From: Polytrichum commune
Lineage: Eukaryota > Streptophyta > Polytrichopsida > Polytrichales > Polytrichaceae
Length of the DNA: 64,000 nt
Reading direction: 5' to 3'
Assembly (NCBI GenBank): GCA_950295325.1
Contig: OX485808.1
Coordinates: 1,118,501-1,182,500, forward strand
Position 1 is the first letter of the stretch; each line of letters opens with the position of its first letter. A program made the position numbers and the translations under genes. The notes under the pieces are model-generated. The model ran no database searches, was not told the origin of the DNA, and saw only the letters and a list, made by a program, of their open reading frames with translations. Positions 31,026 through 42,260 of this stretch are shown one piece after another.

Positions 31026-33917
31026 ATGGCAGAACCATCCAAGGAAGGGAGAAAGAGAGGAGCTTTGCCTATGGAACCTCTCTCATTTGATGAGATGTCG
31101 GAAGAGTTTAAGGAAAAAGTTAGAGAGAAAGAGTCTCATCTCAAATCAGCGGGGTTGTGGGAGTTTGTCACTCAATTGGAGATCCCCTGGCCATGGCCTG
31201 CTGATTTGTCAGAGTTTGTGCTATCAGCCGGAGCGAGCAATTTTCAGGAGGTGCGAGTGCGCAACCAGCTGATCCGGTTGGAGACGGAGGCGATAGCCCA
31301 AGTGACCACCTTGCCTGGAGTCGACAGCGGCTCTGTGGCGGAGGCATGCAGGGCAATTGACGCTCCAGAGTGGGGAGTAGTCTTCGAAGATGGCCAGTTA
31401 GCGTTCAATGTCAGAAAGCAAGGCTGGGACTTGCAGAAGGCGCTACCACCTTGGCGGAATTGGCTATTGCTCATTCACCAGTGCATTGAGCTCGAGCGAG
31501 ATGGCAATTTTATGGAGCATTGTGTAGTCTGTGCGGCATTGGCAGCTTGGATAAGAGGTACCAAGTTTAATTGGGCGGAGGAAATAAGGTTGAGAATCAA
31601 AGAAGAAGTTGAGAAAGGCAAGTGTCTGAGACCTGTACCCTTGAGATCTGCTGGGTATATAGGTATGTTGTGTCAATTGTCATTTAGCCCTAACATAGCT
31701 TCGGCTACTCGTCGGTCAGTTGCCCCGTTCTTACCTCGACCTACTGGGTTTGTCATGGAGGAGCCCATGCCTCATGTCTATAGCCCTCTCCATAGCCCAG
31801 AACCTCCTGTCATTTTAGAGGAGTATGTGAAGTTGCATGGCGAGAGTCCGAAAGGGCTTGAGTCGAAGGGGTTCTGTCTGCCCTGGAGAGAGGAATCGTC
31901 ATTGCCAGCCCAGAGGCAAATTGTAGAGACAGAGTGGCTAGAAAGGATGGCAAAAGTCATGCAAGAGCTAGAGGATCAAAAGAAGTTAGTTGAGAGCCAG
32001 CAAGGGGAGTTAAACCTAGTTAGTGGAAAGGCATCTCAATTGGCTAAGGAGAATGTCGTATTGACCAAGTCTGTCCAAAAGTTGTCAGATAGGCTTCTCC
32101 AGTCGGATAGTGAACAGCAAAAATGGCAAGTAAAATATAGTGAGGCCGAATCTCTTATCAGTCAGTTGATGAAGGAAAAAGAAAATTGGGAGAAAAGTAA
32201 ACGTGATTTTACCCAGGAGAAGTCTGAGTGGCTAAACCTTAGAGAAAGACAAGAACGGGCTATAGCCACCAAGTCAGCTAAAGTCAAGAGCTTAGAAGCT
32301 CAGGTACGAGCCTTTTTGACAGATGAGAAAGCAGTAATTGATATGCAGCAGCGGGTTAATAGTCTGAAGTCGTTGTCAGAGGCACAATCTGATGTGGTAG
32401 AATCCCTGAAGAGAAAAGTCGAGAGGCTGAAGTCAGGAATATGGGCCATAGAGAGTGTGTGTCCACCCTTTAACAGTCTGTACAAGAATTATGAGTTGCA
32501 GAGAGACATTTTTCTCATTGTGTATGGCCTGAGATCGTCTCAAGTGTTAGAGTCTGTAGAATTTGAGCGATTATGGGAGGAAGCTGTCAGTGAGGGCCAT
32601 GAGAATCTTTTGACAGAAATCCTAGTGAGAGGTGAGCTTAAATTACAAGACTTATTCAAAGGATTTCAGATTATTGCCGATTTGGGAGTTCATGTCTTTC
32701 TGTACTACAGTCAGTTGGAATTGTCTCTAAGTAGTAAGAGGCGATTAGTCTCTGTGGCGGAGGCAAGTCAGCCTACTCGCCTTGTCAATCTCCAGCAAGG
32801 GAATCAAGCTGTTGGGACAGCTATGGCGATTTGCCCACCTCTTTTGCTACAGCCCTGGCAGACTGAGCTTGCACGGCTGAAGGCCAGTTTGGGTAATGAC
32901 ACCTACCTACAGTCCGTCATGTATGCGGCTTCGGAGAGGGTGGCGATCGGCAAGCACCTAGACATTGGAGCTGGTCAATATCAGCTCAAATTTGATCAGA
33001 TGAGTGAGCGATTGGCGAGGAGTTTACAGGCTATCGCCCAGTCGGGAGGACGAATTCAGGTGCAGTTACAGAATCAAGTCACATTTTTCCTGCCCCCGGC
33101 GAGTCTGGTGCAGAGGGCATTGCAATCGACCAAGAGGCCACCGATTTCACCTTTGGCGCATCAGTACTTAGGCAACTATGCAGCATTGTTCGACTTTGAC
33201 ATTGAGGAGCCGATTCCCAGCTGGAAGGCATTTGACTGGATCTTCGAAGACGTAGGCTTGTCGAGGCAAATTAGCACTCGACCGGAAGAAGCACATGACG
33301 TCGTCTACAGGAGGATTTGCCATGGATGGAGTCCGACGCCTCCTGTGACTGTGACCAATGACCCGAGGTTCTGCAATTGCCAGAGGCGCTGGAAGTGGCC
33401 GCCTCATGCCTTGATCGACAACTTGGAGTACAATTGGCCTCTTGTACCTGGGAATTTCATGACGTCTCAAGACTGCTATGAGTCTTACATGCAGTTCTCA
33501 TACGAGCACAGGGAGCATCAAGACCCAGTGTGCTTCCGAGCGGCTATTTTCGCGGCAATTCTGGGATTTTGGTGTAAGAAGTATGATTTCGTGTATAATG
33601 TGAATCTGCTGAGTAAGGCTAATCGCGAGGCGATGTTCTTAACGAAAATCAATTATAACTCAGCAAGATGGTACCGTTGCTTGGAGGCTATGTGCGCTAC
33701 CTATTTCATTATCGGGCCTCACCACAGTTTGGTGAACGAATTTGGGGCCACTCGCTATGGAGTGATCAGTCGAGCCTTGAAGAATCAGAGGCTGACGCTC
33801 AATACGGTGATTCCGCAAGAGGAGGTAATGGCCCCAGGATACATAGAAGATTATGGCCCATCATCACAAAGACAATACAAGAAGCTGGGCCCAGACGGTA
33901 AGCGGTTGAAGAGATAG
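31026..33917 (+). CDS. Gypsy-2 extra ORF after pol (963 aa, unknown function)
   Basis: Starts at an ATG and is open for 963 codons in sense orientation between pol and the 3' LTR, the position of env in retroviruses and of env-like ORFs in Athila elements. Residues 1-235 are globular, with NWLLLIHQCIELERDG and GTKFNWAEEIRLRIKEEVEK. This recalls the putative plant transposon/plant mobile-domain proteins found in Athila-type elements, but the match is weak. Residues about 298-470 are strongly heptad-like (EWLERMAKVMQELEDQKKL onward), a coiled coil. The C-terminal 350 residues are globular, Trp- and Cys-containing, and end in a basic tail (KKLGPDGKRLKR). I see no signal peptide and no transmembrane segment, so an envelope glycoprotein is unlikely. 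Base composition is GC-richer than pol, suggesting a separate origin. Confidence 0.75.
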   Translation: MAEPSKEGRKRGALPMEPLSFDEMSEEFKEKVREKESHLKSAGLWEFVTQLEIPWPWPADLSEFVLSAGASNFQEVRVRNQLIRLETEAIAQVTTLPGVDSGSVAEACRAIDAPEWGVVFEDGQLAFNVRKQGWDLQKALPPWRNWLLLIHQCIELERDGNFMEHCVVCAALAAWIRGTKFNWAEEIRLRIKEEVEKGKCLRPVPLRSAGYIGMLCQLSFSPNIASATRRSVAPFLPRPTGFVMEEPMPHVYSPLHSPEPPVILEEYVKLHGESPKGLESKGFCLPWREESSLPAQRQIVETEWLERMAKVMQELEDQKKLVESQQGELNLVSGKASQLAKENVVLTKSVQKLSDRLLQSDSEQQKWQVKYSEAESLISQLMKEKENWEKSKRDFTQEKSEWLNLRERQERAIATKSAKVKSLEAQVRAFLTDEKAVIDMQQRVNSLKSLSEAQSDVVESLKRKVERLKSGIWAIESVCPPFNSLYKNYELQRDIFLIVYGLRSSQVLESVEFERLWEEAVSEGHENLLTEILVRGELKLQDLFKGFQIIADLGVHVFLYYSQLELSLSSKRRLVSVAEASQPTRLVNLQQGNQAVGTAMAICPPLLLQPWQTELARLKASLGNDTYLQSVMYAASERVAIGKHLDIGAGQYQLKFDQMSERLARSLQAIAQSGGRIQVQLQNQVTFFLPPASLVQRALQSTKRPPISPLAHQYLGNYAALFDFDIEEPIPSWKAFDWIFEDVGLSRQISTRPEEAHDVVYRRICHGWSPTPPVTVTNDPRFCNCQRRWKWPPHALIDNLEYNWPLVPGNFMTSQDCYESYMQFSYEHREHQDPVCFRAAIFAAILGFWCKKYDFVYNVNLLSKANREAMFLTKINYNSARWYRCLEAMCATYFIIGPHHSLVNEFGATRYGVISRALKNQRLTLNTVIPQEEVMAPGYIEDYGPSSQRQYKKLGPDGKRLKR

Positions 33918-33953
33918 AGTTTTGCGGGACGCAAAAAGATAAGCGTGGGGCTA

Positions 33954-35836
33954 TGTAAAACCATTTTTTTGGCTATCGCCTAGCCGAAGTTGGCCATTTT
34001 CAAAATTTGATGAGATTCATCCGGCTATTAGCCACTGGAGGTCATCCAGTGTGAAAAGGAAGGGCTATCGCCGTTGCGGAGACGGTTACAAGGCTAACCG
34101 ACTGTCTCTCTCCCTTGGCGCTATGAGGAGAGGACAGCCGAGATGGAAGACAGGCTATTTTCACTTTTAGAAATCAGGCATAGTCTCTTAGCGGAAGCAA
34201 TAGGCTTTTCAAAGCACCAACTCTCGGTGATCGAGGTTGGATGGCTATTAGGCAGCTAAATCAAAATTTAGCAGAGTAGGCAAGTATGTCGAAGCCGTGA
34301 GATGCGGACTTCGGTAGAACCAGAACTTGGACATTGAATTAAAATTGTAATTTCAGTGCTATAATCTTGATGTAATTGGAAGAGTCAAATTGTGATGTGT
34401 GTGAGTATGAGCAATATTCGAGAAGTCGAGGTCTTGTCTTGATGATGTGAGAATCTGTGGGTTGAATGTAAGTCAGGCGAGTAGTCTGATGAGAAACGTC
34501 AGAGAGAGAGAAGTAAAGTCTGTTTTGTCAAAGCCGGAAGCGAAAGATAGATCGGGCGATAGGCGGATAAAAGAGAAAAGTTTGAGTGATAGTCTGAAAG
34601 AGTAGCGTCTGGAGAGTTCGGCATTGTCTAAGAACACTGGCAATAATCTGTGGAGGGCAATGGCCGAGAGCATACAGAATAGTCCGAAGGGCAAGAAGAC
34701 TCAGTGAGGTTGTGAGAGCCTCGTGTCTATATCAGTGAGTGTACCTTGGGTGATCGCCTGAGAGATTACAAAATCATGTAAAATCTGAAATGGGAAGTAA
34801 AAGTCTTGGCGATAAGCAAGAGCATATTCGCCGTGATCTGAGAGTCTGTGAGAAGAAGACGCGTTGCTTGAGAGGGGCGATCGCCTGTTCATGAACAAAA
34901 TGACCATATCATCAGCAGTAGACTGAAGTCAGAGAGAGAGTGTGAAAGGAGAGGAAAGAGGCCAATAATCTGAGAAGGAACGGCTATATGAGAGAAGCTT
35001 GTGAGGAGCGAGGCCATTACCAGAGAAAGATTAAGTGGCCATAGCCATTAGTAAAGGCGGAAGCCCAAGAGTCAAAGATAGACGTTACCCGGCAGTTACC
35101 TAGGTAAGAGTATAGCCTGGGTAGGGCCATTAAACAGAGAGAGAAAGGGGAGGAGTGGTCAGTAACAGGTAGGCTATAGGCTGCCAGGACGTTACCAAAA
35201 GGAGGAGACATTACCATCAAAGAGTAAGATTATACCTTGTGCAAGTTCTCAGTAAACAACAGCAGACTAAAGCCTTAACACATGATATCGCCTAGCCTGT
35301 CGTGCGCTGTTTTATGTATTGACAATGTGGATGTTTTTGAGATGAGTTGCCAGGTTCACCGGATAAGTGGAGGTGATGGCTATTAGCTCTGCGACACTTG
35401 CATGATGGTTGTAAGTTGATTAAAGAAAGAACTAAATTGTTGAATTACCGCAATTGTGATTTATGATAAGCAAAGACTATGCGGATACAAAAAGACATTA
35501 CCCCGGACTTTGTCCTGACTATGAGCCATTGACCACTTGCCAAGCTTCTGAGCTTCACGACTGAATTAGGTCCGAGCTTTAGAGTGGTAGCACCTACCCT
35601 GGAAATAGGACAGACAACACTCACTACGGAACCATCACGAATGAATTAATAAAAGGAAGAGAAAAGAATGGGATAAGTTAACATTGAAGAGAGTAAAGAA
35701 TGAGAATCACCCTAAAATGTTATTAGGAACCTTAATCCAATGTGACATTAACCCTTATAGACACTAGCTCAGTCTTCCTGGAGACCTTGTTCCCTGGGTT
35801 TTTTGTGGTTTTAAGACATAGCAAAAACTTACTACA
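33954..35836 (+). repeat. Gypsy-2 3' LTR (1883 bp)
   Basis: Begins TGTAAAACC and ends CTTACTACA, followed by the second GCCCA. No difference from the 5' LTR was found in the beginning, middle or end stretches compared by eye. The sequence AAGCGTGGGGCTA just before it is a weak polypurine tract. Confidence 0.95.
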
Positions 35837-36799
35837 GCCCATAACTTATTGGAATCAATAGGAGATAAGATTGTACAAGTATTGATACCTATTCTAAGGC
35901 ATATGAACAATGTTTGGAGTGAGGTGGGTTTATGCTCTCCTTGCTTTGTTTTTTTATTGATTTTTTTATCTTCATTGGTTCACACAAATAATATGGGATA
36001 ATTCTTATCCCTCTTCATACTAGCATATTAGTCTTATTCTAACCTCATTATTTTTTATGCCTCTTTCATTATATTTCTATTTCCTACAATCAATCTAATG
36101 TTCTACCCTCTACAGTTAATGATTAATACATGTTTGTCAAAAGAGAAAACACAGTCAAATATGTGGAAAAAGTGCTCCAGGATACTAAAACCATAATGTT
36201 TTTGGTCAAATGCCTAAAAAGAAGGAGAAAAATATTGTTTAGATTGGTTTAAATGTAGAGTTTTCTTGGAAAAAAATTGTCAACATAAATTACTTGCCTC
36301 TATAAATTAATGTGTTTTCAAATCCTTATGACGTTCTCCTTCACAAAATTCAAAGTTAATTCATATTTTCATAATTTCACTTAAAATTATGCACGGTAAT
36401 GGAATTATGTACACTGATACAAATCAATGCTCTTTGGAACACCTACAATGAACACACTTGTCATCCATGTCAATGGACCACGGTCCAAATGACTAGCTCT
36501 TTTAATAATGTGAGCCATCATGTTGAAGAAGGCACCTCATGAGGTGATCACTGTTGGTCAATATTTGTGTAGTTTTAAAAATAGTCATTTATGTGGAGTT
36601 GGCCCCATGTTTGTTTTAGTATAGGTTTAGTATGGCAACAGTGCCCTATTGGTGATGGCTTTAGTAGTTAACTACTTTCATTTATGTAGGTGTGTCAATG
36701 ACCCACTTGTTTACCTACCATCGACGGTTCACCACAAGCTACTACCCCAAGGAGGATATATCAAATCTTGTGATTGGAAGTGACTAGGATTTAACCTCA

Positions 36800-36976
36800 A
36801 TATAGTCTAACCTCGTTAATACGACACTCGTTTATACAACACCCTTGATATTATGACACATTTTTGCGAGACCAAATTTTTAAGTTCAAAACTCCCTCTT
36901 TTATACGACTACGACATTCGATAATGCGACATTTAAAATCTCCGTTTTGTCATATTAAAGAGGTAGTTAACATTCA
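36800..36976 (+). mobile_element. Pogo-like MITE-like element, copy B
   Basis: Duplicate of 8510-8680, with the ends AACCTCGTTAATACGACA and ATATTAAAGAGGTAGTTAA. The left end is slightly better preserved here than in copy A. Confidence 0.55.
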
Positions 36977-37676
36977 ATTTTTTTTTCATCTATATCATGT
37001 ACATCTAAAATACATCCATTTTCACTTGGAAACTACTTGGGAACTTTAGTTATCATTAGGAACTTAATGAGAATTAAGGTAACCAATGTAAAATTGTCTA
37101 TGTCTCCTCCTCCAAATTGTTATGTTTTTGGCTACTCATTAAAGCTTACACATAAGATTTCATGTTTATTATTGAATGTCCACGAAGGAACGTTCTATCT
37201 TTGTTTCATTCTAGAAATCTTGTACATCTAGTCTAGATCTAGACGGGATTCACCTTCTTAATTGATTACCAATGTGTGAAAGGGTGAGGAAATTACTGCC
37301 TACAAGTGTCTTTCATTCACCCAACAAAGAAGCCCTAAAATAGTACACAAACCATAAGTTACTATTTTAAGACATTTGGACACTAGATTTAGATTCAAAG
37401 ATCCCAAATTAGTCTAGTCCAAATTATTTGAGATGAAACTACCAAAATATATAAGGGACAAGTTTTTATGTTGGATGGATGAGAGGCATTTTACTTTCTA
37501 CATTCTTACATTACAAGGTAAAAGCCGGATTCACATATAGATTGCTTCAAAGCCCTCTACTTACACATGTGGTATGCAATGAGTTGGTGGCTAAAGTGCT
37601 GGAGTGGAGCTACGACATTTGATGCTCGAAATCCTTGGCCGGCACCTCTTGGCGTCTCATCTTGTAGGTGAAAAGG

Positions 37677-37843
37677 GCCTACCCATATGTTAGACTTGAT
37701 TTTAATTGAATGTAGATGATTATTCATTTTTTGAAATTTACCACTAAAATTTACTACTAGTTTAGGGTTTGAAATTACAGCAAATTCCGTAGACTTGAAA
37801 TTACTATGTCAAAAAATAACTTTGGTAAGTACTAAAAACAAGA
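37677..37843. repeat. 165-bp dispersed repeat, copy 3
   Basis: Collinear partner of 9388-9553 and also matching 18913-19078. Confidence 0.75.
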
Positions 37844-37976
37844 TTAACGTTTGCATACAAGAATATATTTGTGTCAAGAGCCATCATAACTAGTTTGTCA
37901 TAAAATGTAAGGTAGACCCAAACAATCCGACAAGGTCAACAATAGGAGGAGGTTTGTGTCAAAGGGGGCATATGAC

Positions 37977-38313
37977 CCATAGAACACAACCCAAACAACA
38001 TTTTTTGGACTAGCTAGGAACCATGGACCAAGTTTTAAACAGTAGTTAAAATGGTTTTTTTGTGTTTAAATAGCTATTTTTTGTGTTCAAAAGAGCCATG
38101 AAATGTACTAGTGGTACTTGACCGTGCTTGCGCCCTCTATGTAGATCTAAATTTCCAAAAAAACATGTGGCCATTTTGCATATTTATTTTACACACAAGG
38201 AGTGGAGTTTACAAGAATATAAAATGGAGTTCCAATTGAGGATAAAGAGCAAGTGCAAAACATACCCCCTTTCCCTTGAGGTCCAAGACTAAACTAGCGG
38301 ATGATAGTGGAGA
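37977..38313. other. Segment of copy B missing from copy A
   Basis: The break in copy A falls at 9680. There is no gene, only AT-rich DNA leading into the SINE-like array. Its last 50 bp equal the 3' part of one array unit, so unequal exchange within the array could have removed it from A. Confidence 0.45.
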
Positions 38314-38850
38314 GGTACACAAAACCAAATAGATTTGTTGGCGATTCAATTCCTAGCCATGTAATCTTCTCTCTAATTGATGGAAAAAGTAGCCAGGTGG
38401 CCACACACCTCCTGTGTTCCCCTCAAAAAAGAAACCAACAAAAACCCCTTTTCCCTTAAGGTCCAAGACTAAACTACCGAATGATAGTGGAGAGGTACAC
38501 AAAACCAAATAAATTTGTTGGCAGTTCAATTCCTAGCCATGTAATCTTCTCTCTAATTGATGGAAAAAGTAGCCAGGTGGCCACACACTTCCTGTGTTCC
38601 CCTCAAAAAAGAAACAAAAAAAAACCCCTTTCCCTTAAGGTCCAAGACTAAACTACCGAATGATAGTGGAGAGGTACACAAAACCAAATAAATTTGTTAG
38701 CGGTTCAATTCCTAGCCATGTAATCTTCTCTCTACTTGATGGAAAAAGTAGCCAGGTGGCCACACACCTCCTGTGTTCCCCTATTTAAAAAAATAATTTA
38801 AAATTTAAAAAATTTAAAAAAAAAACCCTTTCCTACTAGTGTTTCCTAGT
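38314..38850 (+). repeat. SINE-like tandem repeat, three units (copy B)
   Basis: GGTACACAAAACC recurs at 38314, 38494 and 38673 (180 and 179 bp). Each unit has an A-box-like GATAGTGGAGAGG, a B-box-like GGTTCAATTCC about 45 bp later, and an A-rich end. The third unit ends in a longer A/T-rich tail. Confidence 0.5.
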
Positions 38851-39669
38851 AACGTTCGGACAATAAGCTCTTGCAAGCTGTGTTGCAGATGGGGCATTTC
38901 TAACAAATCTGCAGTTGCTTTCTCAGCTTCTTGGTTACTCGTGGATACTAGGTCTGGATACTAGGTCTGAGCAAGGATGGGACAGAAATTCAAGTTACAG
39001 AAGCTGTTCCTTGCTGCAAAAAAATTAGGTTATCAGAACCTCTGATCTAATCATCACTACAATCTTCACCTTAGGAGTAATAATTACCTGGCCACTTGCA
39101 ACCACTTATTCGTCTGCAAAACATTGACAAATTTTATGATTTCTGTGCAGATATATATATTGACAGATTCAAAATATTCACAAATATCATACATCTGTAG
39201 TCAACATCAACACAGTACAAATTACTTCGGTGGCGCCAATGAACAAGTGATTATTCTAGGAATTTCTATCTAACTTCACTGAATATACCAATTAGTGAGT
39301 GTGGTACTAATTCAAGTCACACGCAGGATCAAGTCAAATCATAAACTTACTGAAAGCTGAAGTTGCGTAAAGGAATTCAGTATCACCTTCAATGATTTCC
39401 CACACTCACTAATTGGTATATTTAGTGTAGTTATTACTTCAACAGTTGCCATGCCAAGCTAAGCTAAACTGAGCTAACTAGAATCTGTTCTTACGATAGA
39501 CATGCCATAGAAACTCAGGGACATTCAAACAATTTGACCATACATATTAAACATCAGAGGTAAGTTAATCAAGTACTCCCGTCCTGCATCTGGAAGTCTC
39601 TAGAGAAATGTTACGTAACCAAAAGCCTTACAACTTTAAAAAGGCAAGCTGGGATGCAATATGAGGGTT

Positions 39670-40020
39670 TTATTTTGTTAGGTGAAAGAACTCTTGGAAT
39701 TTTAACAGAGACCTTCTTAACAGAGAACTTTTTGACGAAGCTCCGGGCAAACTTCGTGGTTTCTTTATGAAGTTGAGCTTCCCGTCCACACAACTAACTG
39801 TAATGACTTCAGAGTCTGCCAAGTCATCTGATGAAACTATCCATTGATCTGATGAAACTATCGATACAATGACATATTCTCGGTATTCGGCATTTGTATC
39901 AAATCTACAATTGAAAGAATCCCCATCACTTATTTCGGCTATTTGGGAATAAACTCCGCCAAGGCCTTCCTTCAGTGTGAGACGATAACCTGAATGATTA
40001 ACAATCCTTGTTGACAACAT
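39670..40020 (-). CDS. Small plant protein of unknown function, copy B (116 aa)
   Basis: Paralogue of 10835-11254. The same ATG is preferred because the acceptor-like TTTTCAG just upstream is conserved. The N-terminus (STRIVNHSGYRLTLKEG) and the C-terminus (SKSSLLRRSLLKFQEFFHLTK) closely match copy A. The middle differs more, with extra residues around IVSSDQWIVSSDD. The GASSN array is reduced to one GASSK. An open frame kept in both copies despite an internal length change suggests that both were or are translated. Function is unknown. Confidence 0.6.
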   Translation of the reverse strand: MLSTRIVNHSGYRLTLKEGLGGVYSQIAEISDGDSFNCRFDTNAEYREYVIVSIVSSDQWIVSSDDLADSEVITVSCVDGKLNFIKKPRSLPGASSKSSLLRRSLLKFQEFFHLTK

Positions 40021-41059
40021 TTTCCGCCACAGCCTGAAAACTGCAAATGAGCAAATAGATGAAAAAAACACTTTAAGATCGAGATGGATTAATCAATTCT
40101 GTTAGATACACTAGAACACAGACCCAATATAAACATTCCATTGGCATTCAGGACACAATAGCATTGGACGAGAAATATATCTGTACCTTAAAGGATCTTC
40201 CCACACATTCTGTTAAGCGCTCACAGGTACTTCCTTCTTTTCTAAGTGATGAATATTGGATGGAATGAGAGCTTCTGCATAATGTGTGCCTCATTCACAA
40301 GATTACATTAGCAAAGTTGTATGGATTTCATTTCTTCATATACCTCTTTCTCTGGTTTGTGATGTGCTTCAATTATTAACAAATCCTACAGCCTTAAGTT
40401 TCATGTGAGGTAAACATAGCACCTGCTAATCATAACTTGAAAGAAGTGTCATGGTGAAGAAAGGAACAAGACAGAGGGTCGATCGTAAGACGTTGCAAAT
40501 CTGGTGTATAAACTCAACACACTTTAAACTAATGTAACTATCTAGAGGATTAGTCTCTTGATTGAGGATAGGTCACATACATAGGAAGCAACCTTAACGT
40601 AGGAATACAAATCTAGGACATTCTATCGCAATCCTATCTTTATGCACTTTGATCAGCGGATAAGTAAAAACCACTCCTATTGCATGATAACAACAGATAT
40701 TGCAAAGACATCAGAAGAGCAGATCCTACATATATTACTTTCTAAATTCCTATCAAAGTGCGTGCATAACAACTCCTGCCATGAGTTTGCTTTATGGAAG
40801 GCCCTAGAAGTTATGGCATCTCGAAGTCATCCTTCAGTATCTGCCATCTAAAACTACAATTCTTTCATATTAAGGTAAGGAAGGAGTACTGGAATTGGTG
40901 TGTGTAGCCAAACCTTGCTTCTCTTCTTGCAAGTAGGGTGGTTGTGCAGAGCAACTTCTGGCTTTTGAGGAACCAAAGCCCTACGACTGCGTACTGTAAC
41001 AACCACAAAGAGATGGGTCTTGAGTGGAAGTTATGTAGTACACATCCTTACTTACCCCA
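40021..41059 (-). other. Probable intron of the small gene (copy B)
   Basis: Collinear with 11255-12299. Small indels only; no other gene recognised. Confidence 0.4.
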
Positions 41060-41330
41060 CCTTAAGTCTCTAAGATTGAAGGAGCTAACTCCGGCTCTCG
41101 GGTGTCGACTCTAATTCATCTTGACATGGCCTGAAGTTGACATCATCTTCCCCAAACCCCACAAACTTCAGCCTAATCAAAGCACGGTCGAGAGAGAGAG
41201 AAATCGAACTCTTCGGTAATTGACGCAAAATGCAACAGAATGATTTGCCCGATCTGGCGGTAGAACTCTTAGCACCCTCACCGCAAACAACAAGACGGAA
41301 TTTCAACTTACTGGAGAAAAGTCTGTGGCT
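41060..41330 (-). other. Putative 5' exon of the small gene (copy B)
   Basis: The open frame 41306-41085 matches 12547-12311 of copy A with few changes, and the flanking donor-like GT sites are kept. Confidence 0.3.
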
Positions 41331-41389
41331 GATTTAACCCCTCGAAACACAACCCCGCCTTCTCTTCCTTCCTCAGCTTCGTCGCCATC

Positions 41390-41630
41390 TTCAGCAGTTT
41401 TCGGTCGGGTCCAGAAAATCCAACGGGCGGCTGCCCCTGCCCGAATATTCCTTCCCCGAAAAGTTCGTCGGGGGGAACTTAATGTCCTCCCTTTGGCCAG
41501 GCATAGTGTGAAGTCTCCAAAGGCTAAGCCCAAAGTCCAATCCTTTGGCCATGAACGGCCTCTCGACTTGGATGGTCATAGTGTGAAGTCTCCAAAGGCC
41601 AAGCCTAAAGTCCAAACCCATACCATTTGT
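41390..41630. repeat. Foldback element remnant (outer right arm only)
   Basis: Joins directly to the position equivalent to 12632 of copy A, so about 1.4 kb containing the left arm and centre was removed. It keeps the two 39-bp direct repeats. Confidence 0.75.
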
Positions 41631-41839
41631 TAATACCTTCTACTTTCATAACGTATTCATAAGCATTTAAACTAATTAAGTGTGATTGAATGTAGTTAAG
41701 TCTAATTAATTATGAGTAATCCTAATTAAGCCCAAATTAATCATGCCTAATTAATGATAAATGTATTTATTGGATATATCATGACTATGATATTAAAATC
41801 GATATTATATTTAACGTAATAAAAGTTTAAATTTTTAAA

Positions 41840-42017
41840 TTTACGTCCATTTTAAGAATGACAAAGACCCTTTCAATTGTAAGTCACAAAAATTATAACC
41901 TCAATGCTAATGAGGATTTTGTAATATTTTTGACTTCCAAGTCAATTACATGCATTATTGGCGGTTTCACTTTGTTAATGAAATCCAAGTCAATTGCTTA
42001 CTTTCTCAATCGAAGTG

Positions 42018-42063
<46 letters not shown>

Positions 42064-42260
42064 TTGGACCTTGAAGATGAAGTGCACTCAATATGGGATT
42101 TGTGGATAAGTGGCCTTCAAGAATGCAAGGGAAATGGTTTTTTCAAAGTCGGGCTGGCATACAACAATTTTCGGTCAGGTCCAAATAATCTGGATTTCTT
42201 TCTATGTGGTTGCCCCTACCTAAATCTACCTCCCCAAAAAAGTTTGTGGGTGGGGTGTTT
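41840..42260 (+). repeat. Foldback-family dispersed repeat, copy B internal
   Basis: Shows the standard blocks AATGACAAAGACCC, CATTATTGGCGGTTTCACTTTG and GGCCTTCAAGAATGCAAGGG. An AT microsatellite (42020-42056) has expanded inside it. Confidence 0.75.
42020..42056. repeat. AT microsatellite
   Basis: An uninterrupted AT run, against only a short ATATATAT at the same position in the related repeats. Confidence 0.95.

Larger units (their letters stand above)
21153..35841 (+). mobile_element. Gypsy-2: young full-length Ty3/Gypsy element with TSD GCCCA
   Basis: Two 1883-bp LTRs (21158-23040 and 33954-35836) are flanked by GCCCA on both sides. The internal order is tRNA-Asp primer site, gag, protease, RT, RNase H, integrase, then an extra 963-aa ORF. 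Integrase ends in a GPY/F-type module with no chromodomain seen, and the long 3' region with an extra ORF points to the non-chromovirus (Tat/Athila-like) side of plant Gypsy. The LTRs look identical in every stretch I compared, which implies a recent insertion. The gag leader has frame breaks, and in-frame TGA codons lie at 25634 and 29279. The element may therefore depend on partner copies or on recoding. Confidence 0.95.

Noticed and set aside
31087-33901. Short frames within the 963-aa ORF region
   Set aside because: All are alternative-frame shadows of the long ORF.
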